From: JABMRP01 sp964444795
GTDB taxonomy: Bacteria; Planctomycetota; Planctomycetia; Pirellulales; Thermoguttaceae
DNA: 12,383 nucleotides
NCBI GenBank assembly: GCA_964444795.1
Contig: CAYUIQ010000255.1
Location: 1 to 12,383, forward strand
Reading direction: 5' to 3'
In this document: positions 8,901 to 12,383 of the stretch, in pieces
Layout of the letters: every line of letters starts with the position of its first letter
How positions within the stretch are numbered: the stretch's first letter is position 1
Translations under genes and position numbers: made by a program
Notes under the pieces: generated by a model
What the model saw: the letters and a program-made list of their open reading frames with translations, nothing else
Databases searched by the model: none
Told to the model about the DNA's origin: nothing

Positions 8901-9256
8901 TTCTTGGCCGTGGCAAAACGCACGACGCAAAGGCGGTCCTTGCCGTCCGCCGCGACATATTGCGGTCGCTGCTGGGGGACCGGTTGCATCGCGTGGTTAC
9001 CGTAGGTGCTTTTATCGGCCCAACGGTCGACGGGCGTGCCGTCAGCAAGATGGTCCGACGTGCCACCCCTGCCATCGACGTCTTGCGCGTCGAGCCAAAG
9101 CACCAGGCTCGGTCCGCTGGTGGGGCCGGTTTGCCCGGTCCCCGTCGCGACCGCCGAGGGAACTGCCGCGTCGACCGGCACGCTGCCGATCAGCAACGCC
9201 AGCGTACCGGCAATCGCCGCCAGTCGTATTGCTCCTCGGCCCTTTGCCGCTTCCAT
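5951..9256 (-). CDS. Exported LamG / hydrazine-synthase-alpha-like beta-propeller / diheme cytochrome c-type protein
   Basis: The chosen ATG (9256-9254) gives 1,101 residues beginning with a signal peptide (MEAAKGRGAI then a hydrophobic run, cleavage near A30-A35). The open frame runs on upstream to 9421, but that part is translated repeat DNA. Residues about 49-288 form a LamG/concanavalin-like domain, from LVLWLDAQDVDG to EVVLYNRVLKPEEQ. A helical linker (about 340-410) follows. Residues about 425-880 are the large TolB/WD-like region found in HZS-alpha-type proteins (FWRPELSFDGTRVLF, LYEINLNGSGLRQLTDSDYD, DIDPIYLPDGHIMFTSTR). Two haem-c motifs follow: CVGCH at 885-889 and CGECH at 935-939, the second within a VQPVMRQYCGECH context typical of planctomycete cytochromes. 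It probably acts in the periplasm. Planctomycete genomes hold many such proteins, and outside anammox bacteria hydrazine synthesis should not be assumed. The physiological role is unknown. Confidence 0.9.
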   Translation of the reverse strand: MEAAKGRGAIRLAAIAGTLALLIGSVPVDAAVPSAVATGTGQTGPTSGPSLVLWLDAQDVDGRGGTSDHLADGTPVDRWADKSTYGNHAMQPVPQQRPQYVAADGKDRLCVVRFATAKKQYLQVADRSCLDLGQMTVFVVARVSASPAAMWLFGKNRFDGPWTGYGIAVAGGSSFPWPHLGMGHAGAARNGYVQLDTPIRNTFALVEISCGGQRLRSVVNGRKTTRAVAGPIRANERNLLVGAGAHAPAGSQFLDGDIAEVVLYNRVLKPEEQEKTRRYLVEKYRIELTEEDAPEQMVIIERPHLPVIVENPVTPKTSTRTPQAADAVLARDWVFQADNRPTLARAQEEIQWARQLASRLSKDARAPDLAPELAELDDLEKQLADAETQAASTLYLAVRRVKRRIAMNNPAVDFTQLLLIDQPNPGGGPEWRHEAVHRMGHRAIPGGRLLVLDGLHPGGRVRKLFPPEPGSFWRPELSFDGTRVLFCFKPHDKKSFHLYEINLNGSGLRQLTDSDYDDIDPIYLPDGHIMFTSTRGNTYVRCGPYIYSYVLARCDADGKNVYLVSTNSEPDFVPALLDDGRVVYSRWEYSDKDQNRVQSLWTTNQDGTGTAVLWGNQSIWPDHLAEPRPIPGTGRVMFTGVGHHNWFIGSIGIIDPKKGTNYPHGLTRVTWDLPWAEVGSPGGDRPESPHYHASGRFSGHLGAYPISGEDFLVSAKGPDNKFRVYLMDVHGNRELLYEGMYNAWYAIPIRPRPVPLQQPDLVDWPGTGEDRKSKKPGLFYSADVCQGVSELPRGSVKYLRVFQQDAKTYSTWEKQFVFSGPAVSAVQTEAVKRIVSVVPVEEDGSVYFEAPAGESLFFQLLDGQYRALHTMRSFSGVMPGERRGCVGCHKMHSTSPPRKPGVAMGRSPTKLSPPPWGTESIGYERFVQPVMRQYCGECHLGDGKARKDFDLTARPATGKFQGHFTEPYLTLIGPAAWPVAIPNTGQPGYGLAGAFPVYGLKSDETYANDPGTDARSAIWRTLRPMQYLSLRSRLIEMASGGKHYDVKADPLSLRRLIAWVDANCPYVGEEELRAMDDPEFPGIDQLPIRPRVKTAPVISRP

Positions 9257-9264
9257 CTGACGTA

Positions 9265-9269
9265 TCTCC
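9265..9269 (-). promoter_or_regulatory. Shine-Dalgarno site (GGAGA) for the LamG/HZS-alpha-like gene
   Basis: On the minus strand GGAGA lies 8 bases before the ATG at 9256-9254. It supports this start, next to a good signal peptide, rather than the upstream in-frame ATG at 9421 that would translate an intergenic repeat. Confidence 0.65.
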
Positions 9270-9308
9270 GCATGTTGGTATAGAGGTATCAACAGCCCGT
9301 TGAAATAG

Positions 9309-9384
9309 TAACCCGAAGCGTGAGCGAGGAAATAAGAGGGTCGAATTCCTTGTGGTTTCCGTTCCTCGCTTACGCTTCGGGTTA
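9309..9384. repeat. Inverted repeat, 23-nt arms with 30-nt loop (planctomycete SVSEER-type intergenic repeat)
   Basis: The left arm 9309-9331 and right arm 9362-9384 are reverse complements at 22 of 23 positions, with core AACCCGAAGCGTGAGCGAGG. The loop is 9332-9361 and contains GAATTC. Outside the arms are further related pieces: CAACAGCCCGTTGAAA on the left (from about 9290) and TTTTTCAACAGACTGG on the right (to about 9410), so the whole unit may span about 9290-9412. Read on the minus strand, the right side gives the peptide ITRSVSEER, which I know as a recurrent spurious translation in planctomycete genomes. In RNA the arms would form a very stable hairpin. No other copy is visible in this window. 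It could be a REP- or MITE-like element. Confidence 0.85.
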
Positions 9385-9429
9385 TGATTATGTGTTTTTC
9401 AACAGACTGGTTAAGGGTCACGCCCCTCG

Positions 9430-9458
9430 ATTGTCCCCAGCCCGATCGTGGATGTCAA
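9430..9458 (-). promoter_or_regulatory. Candidate sigma70-type promoter for the LamG/HZS-alpha-like gene
   Basis: On the minus strand a perfect TTGACA (9458-9453) is followed after exactly 17 bases by GACAAT (9435-9430, 4 of 6 matches to TATAAT). Initiation would fall near 9423, giving a leader of about 165 nt that contains the inverted repeat at 9309-9384. The position, between the stop of the GH106-like gene and the start of the next gene, is right for an independent promoter. Not experimentally supported. Confidence 0.45.
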
Positions 9459-9550
9459 ACACCGTCACCTCCTCCCTTGGGAAGGACACCCGGGGAAATG
9501 TAGTGTTACTGCTTGGGCATTTATCACAGCGCGAAATCGTTCGACGTGGT

Positions 9551-12382
9551 TCACGGCCTTTCCGTTGTTTGAAGACCAACCGGCCCCAACAGGCCCGACG
9601 GTTCCAGTTTCCAATCTTTCGTGACGCTGATGTTCGTACGAGTAAGGCGTTCTTCTTCCGGCAATTCCCGGTCGCCGATCAGGCGGTTGCGCCATGAGTT
9701 GACGACCTCTATCGCCAGGAAGTTTTCCCCGGCCTTAACGGCTTTGGTAACATCCACCCGGAACGGGGGTCGCCAGACCACGCCGAGATCCGTCCCGTTC
9801 AGCTTTACCCTGGCAATGCCGACGTCCTTGACCTGTCCGAACTCAAGTGCAAGCGGCTTGCCCGCCAAATCGTTACCGATATCGAAGGTTGTACGGTACA
9901 CGGCCTTGCCAGAGTAATGCTTGATCCCGGGGTCGCCGTGATCGGTCCAGCTTGTCAGGGTATCGAAGCGGACCGGTTGCCCGGGTCCACCCCACTTTGC
10001 ATCGAAGGTGACCTCCCACGGCCCGGCAATCGATTGCGTCTGCTGCCAGGTGGGGAAGTTCGGACCATCGCTCCGGTCGTCCGACGACGCCTTTCGGAAC
10101 ACCACGAAGATGCTGTCGTAGGGATCGAACTCCAGCGGCACCTGGGTGCGTCCGTCGACGAACTTGAACGAGGTGGCTTCTCGTACGGACCCATCCACCG
10201 CGTTCCACAGCTCGGGAATGCGACGATCACAACGGAATACCGCGCCCGCGCTCACCGCCTTGCCATTCGGTTCGGATAGAAAATACACATCCGCATCGTC
10301 GATCCGGTAATGGATCCAGTGGATGGCCGAAGCAGTCTTCTTGTCCACCAACGTGACATCGGGCGCGATGCCGTCGGCTTGCAGTAGATCGCGGGCGGGC
10401 ATTCCCCAGGCCACACGTCCCAGGCCGACGTTGCGGGTTCCTTTCACGTTCTCCGCCCGGCCTCCCGGGCCCCAAACACCGTCAGCCAGCTTCTGGAACA
10501 CGCGCTTGCCTTCCGGGCCACCTTCCCGGCTGACTGCTTTGAGCGGTTTGGGCCCCAGAACCGTGGCGCCGGCGCGGACCAGTTCGTCCACCTTCTTCAG
10601 GACCCCCGGCGACAGCACGCGATGGTCGGGCAGGACGAGCACGCGATATTCCATACCGGAAGACAGTGCGAGCCGCCCTTTCTCCACTGTCAGGCTGGAA
10701 AGCAGCAGTTCCTCGCTGAGCACGTCATAGTCATAGCCGGGCAGGGCGCCGGCCGGGTCGGATTCCTTGAGGGTGGCAATATTCGGGATGTGATCACCGT
10801 AGTAGTAAACCACATCGGCCACGAACTCGCCCTGCTGCGCGAGATACTGGCAGCGCTTGAAATAGTCGATCAGCGCTGGAGCTTCGTCCCACCAGGTGAC
10901 TTGAGGATTGAAATGGGTGCCGGCAAAGTACTCCTGGCCGGGGATGCCCATCTGTTTTGGAGAGCAGGTGAAGGTGTGATTGAACAGCAGATTCAAACCC
11001 GCGCAGAACTCGTGATCAAAGCTCGGTTTCATGTGTGCCGACGGCGAGTCGTTCCAATGTGGGCCGATCGTGGTGAAGCCTTCGGCGCCGACCAGTCGCT
11101 TGCCATAGGTGTGCGCGGCGGACGAGGCCTGCTTGACGAAGAAGCGATTCGGCGGGTTGGGGCGATGCGGTGAGGGTGACCAGAATTCGCTCATCATCAG
11201 TTCGCTACGGCCATAGTTCTTGAGTCCGTCCAGCGGTCCCGCGTGCGGGCCGGAACACTCGGGATGCGTCGCCATGCCGTGTTTCCGCGCCAGCTCCGCC
11301 AGATGGCCGTAATGGTCGGCCACCCGATCGCCGATGGTCTTGCGGAAATCGGCAAGAAAAGCGTTCGATTCTTCACGGCTGTCAACCACGTATCCCGCCA
11401 GAACCGCCAACCATGGAAGTGGATCGTAGCCCCGGTTTTCCCGGAAGGTCCGATCAAAGCCCGGCGTCCAGTTCATGCCGCCGCCTTCCCAGCTATCGGT
11501 ATGGATGTAGCGTATGGTCGTTCCGGCCAGGGGGCCGATCGCCGTGAGTAACGGCTCGATATTCCGATTCCAATAAGCGTCGAGCGAATCCGGGCTCATG
11601 TAGTCCAACACGCGTCCGCCCCAGCCGGCACTCTGGGTGGAAACGTGCGCGGCGGTGGCCGTGTGCCCGATCCGCAGAACCACCCACTCGCCCTCCGGAA
11701 CATCCCAGCGGAGCGTCCCCTCGTTGTTCATCTTCGCGGAGAGATTGAGGATATTGCCACTCCTCACCGCGAGTTCTCCAGGCAGCGCGGGAGCGGTGTC
11801 AAGCAGGAACCGGCAATCCGGCGCCGACATGCCAAGCTCTCTCGTTGCGCTCTTGAGGTTCAGGTCCATGATGGGGCGAAACGTGCCGGCCGTCGGAATG
11901 GGGACCGCGATCACGCCAACGTCTCTGTAGAAATCCCTGAACCGCGGGGCGGGCAACACCCGTTCAAAGGTCGCCGGTCCCTTGACCTCGGTCTTGGACC
12001 AAACGAGCGTTTGCGTCGCTTCTTCCGCGGTCACCTTTGGCCCGCCCAGGTTCCAGCCGCTCTGGATATTCAGGCTCAATTCAAGATCAAGACGTTTTGC
12101 CTCCTGGCAGGCGTGCACGAACAGGTCTGTCCAGCGAGGAGAACCAAACACCGGCCCGGCGGGCACTCCGCGATTCCCGCGTTGGCTGCTGCCGTCCGCG
12201 TCGAAGATCATCGCCCCGCTGAAACCCTTGTGCTTCATCTCCTCCAGGTCGCGGGTAATGGCCTCTTTGGTTACGTTACTGTTTAGCCACCACCAGAAAC
12301 CGCGGATACCGGCACTGTGAGGTGGATTGCGAAACCCCGCCTCCAAATCAGTCGCTTCGGCAGCGAAAACGGGGTCTGCCAT
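9551..12382 (-). CDS. GH106-like glycoside hydrolase (putative alpha-L-rhamnosidase), N-terminus outside window
   Basis: The visible frame covers 943 residues and runs off the right edge. The Met at its upstream end sits in what looks like the tail of a signal peptide (ADPVFAAEA), so the true start is probably a short way beyond the window. The block GFWWWLNSNVTKEAITRDLE (28-47), followed by GFSGAMIFDADG (53-64), is the GH106-type N-terminal signature. TIRYIHTDSWEGGGMNW (289-305), MATHPECSGPHAG (370-382), MMSEFW (396-401) and GAEGF (432-436) supply the conserved acidic residues of the barrel. A segment from about 515 to 680 resembles the Rossmann/GATase-like middle domain. The C-terminus (about 800-943) is a beta-sandwich sugar-binding-like domain. 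GH106 enzymes release alpha-L-rhamnose from polysaccharides such as rhamnogalacturonan. I did not assign catalytic glutamates by alignment. It is an exported enzyme consistent with the sulfatase and esterase in the left half. Confidence 0.88.
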   Translation of the reverse strand: MADPVFAAEATDLEAGFRNPPHSAGIRGFWWWLNSNVTKEAITRDLEEMKHKGFSGAMIFDADGSSQRGNRGVPAGPVFGSPRWTDLFVHACQEAKRLDLELSLNIQSGWNLGGPKVTAEEATQTLVWSKTEVKGPATFERVLPAPRFRDFYRDVGVIAVPIPTAGTFRPIMDLNLKSATRELGMSAPDCRFLLDTAPALPGELAVRSGNILNLSAKMNNEGTLRWDVPEGEWVVLRIGHTATAAHVSTQSAGWGGRVLDYMSPDSLDAYWNRNIEPLLTAIGPLAGTTIRYIHTDSWEGGGMNWTPGFDRTFRENRGYDPLPWLAVLAGYVVDSREESNAFLADFRKTIGDRVADHYGHLAELARKHGMATHPECSGPHAGPLDGLKNYGRSELMMSEFWSPSPHRPNPPNRFFVKQASSAAHTYGKRLVGAEGFTTIGPHWNDSPSAHMKPSFDHEFCAGLNLLFNHTFTCSPKQMGIPGQEYFAGTHFNPQVTWWDEAPALIDYFKRCQYLAQQGEFVADVVYYYGDHIPNIATLKESDPAGALPGYDYDVLSEELLLSSLTVEKGRLALSSGMEYRVLVLPDHRVLSPGVLKKVDELVRAGATVLGPKPLKAVSREGGPEGKRVFQKLADGVWGPGGRAENVKGTRNVGLGRVAWGMPARDLLQADGIAPDVTLVDKKTASAIHWIHYRIDDADVYFLSEPNGKAVSAGAVFRCDRRIPELWNAVDGSVREATSFKFVDGRTQVPLEFDPYDSIFVVFRKASSDDRSDGPNFPTWQQTQSIAGPWEVTFDAKWGGPGQPVRFDTLTSWTDHGDPGIKHYSGKAVYRTTFDIGNDLAGKPLALEFGQVKDVGIARVKLNGTDLGVVWRPPFRVDVTKAVKAGENFLAIEVVNSWRNRLIGDRELPEEERLTRTNISVTKDWKLEPSGLLGPVGLQTTERP

Positions 12383-12383
12383 A

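Noticed and set aside
5894..9283. A 1,129-codon plus-strand open frame opposite the LamG/HZS-alpha-like gene
   Set aside because: It is again codon-aligned with the opposite gene and explained by rare TTA/CTA/TCA use. The minus strand carries the CxxCH motifs, LamG and propeller signatures and signal peptide.
9470..9490. CCTT-GGG-AAGG inverted repeat downstream of the GH106-like gene as its terminator
   Set aside because: The stem is very short and there is no U tract on the minus strand. The larger repeat at 9309-9384 is a better structural candidate.
1..12383. Defence system, CRISPR array, phage or transposase genes
   Set aside because: No regularly spaced repeats and no nuclease, helicase, integrase or transposase motifs were seen. 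All five long genes are exported metabolic or cytochrome-like proteins.

Overview
The window is GC-rich and reads like a chromosomal fragment of a planctomycete, most likely a Pirellulales or Rhodopirellula-type organism. Four things point that way. There is a secreted-type sulfatase next to other carbohydrate-active proteins, and no SusC/SusD pair is visible. There is a large exported protein combining LamG, hydrazine-synthase-alpha-like and c-type cytochrome parts, an architecture common in this phylum. There is an intergenic inverted repeat whose spurious translation contains ITRSVSEER, typical of planctomycete genomes. The coding is also long and strongly GC-biased. The taxonomic call is inference from content; no rRNA or marker gene is present.

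Layout. Plus strand, left half: the C-terminal two thirds or so of a sulfatase (3-1187, catalytic Cys off the left edge); a signal-peptide-bearing SASA-type (sialate O-acetylesterase-like) esterase with an inserted beta-rich segment and a long C-terminal extension (1288-3585); and an exported protein of unknown function with a helical, toroid-like N-terminal part and a beta-rich C-terminal part (3670-5781). These three lie head to tail with gaps of 100 and 84 bp and could be one transcription unit. Minus strand, right half: a GH106-like (alpha-L-rhamnosidase-type) glycoside hydrolase entering from the right edge (9551-12382, N-terminus missing), followed downstream by the LamG/HZS-alpha-like/diheme protein (5951-9256). 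The two blocks converge at about 5.8-5.95 kb.

The 294-bp gap between the two minus-strand genes holds a good sigma70-like promoter candidate (TTGACA-17-GACAAT, minus strand) and a 23/30/23 inverted repeat between that promoter and the start of the cytochrome-like gene. The convergent gap carries a 60-codon stretch in frame with the upstream gene after its TAG stop.

Working together: sulfatase, carbohydrate esterase, a possible polysaccharide-lyase-like protein and a GH106-type hydrolase suggest a small exported set for dismantling a sulfated, acylated, rhamnose-containing glycan such as ulvan-like or pectin-like material. The substrate is a hypothesis. The multi-domain cytochrome-like protein is not obviously part of that pathway. 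I see no CRISPR array, tRNA, rRNA, insertion sequence or phage gene. The strongest unexplained items are the unassigned toroid-like protein, the esterase's extra domains, and the repeat hairpin in the presumed 5' leader of the cytochrome-like gene.
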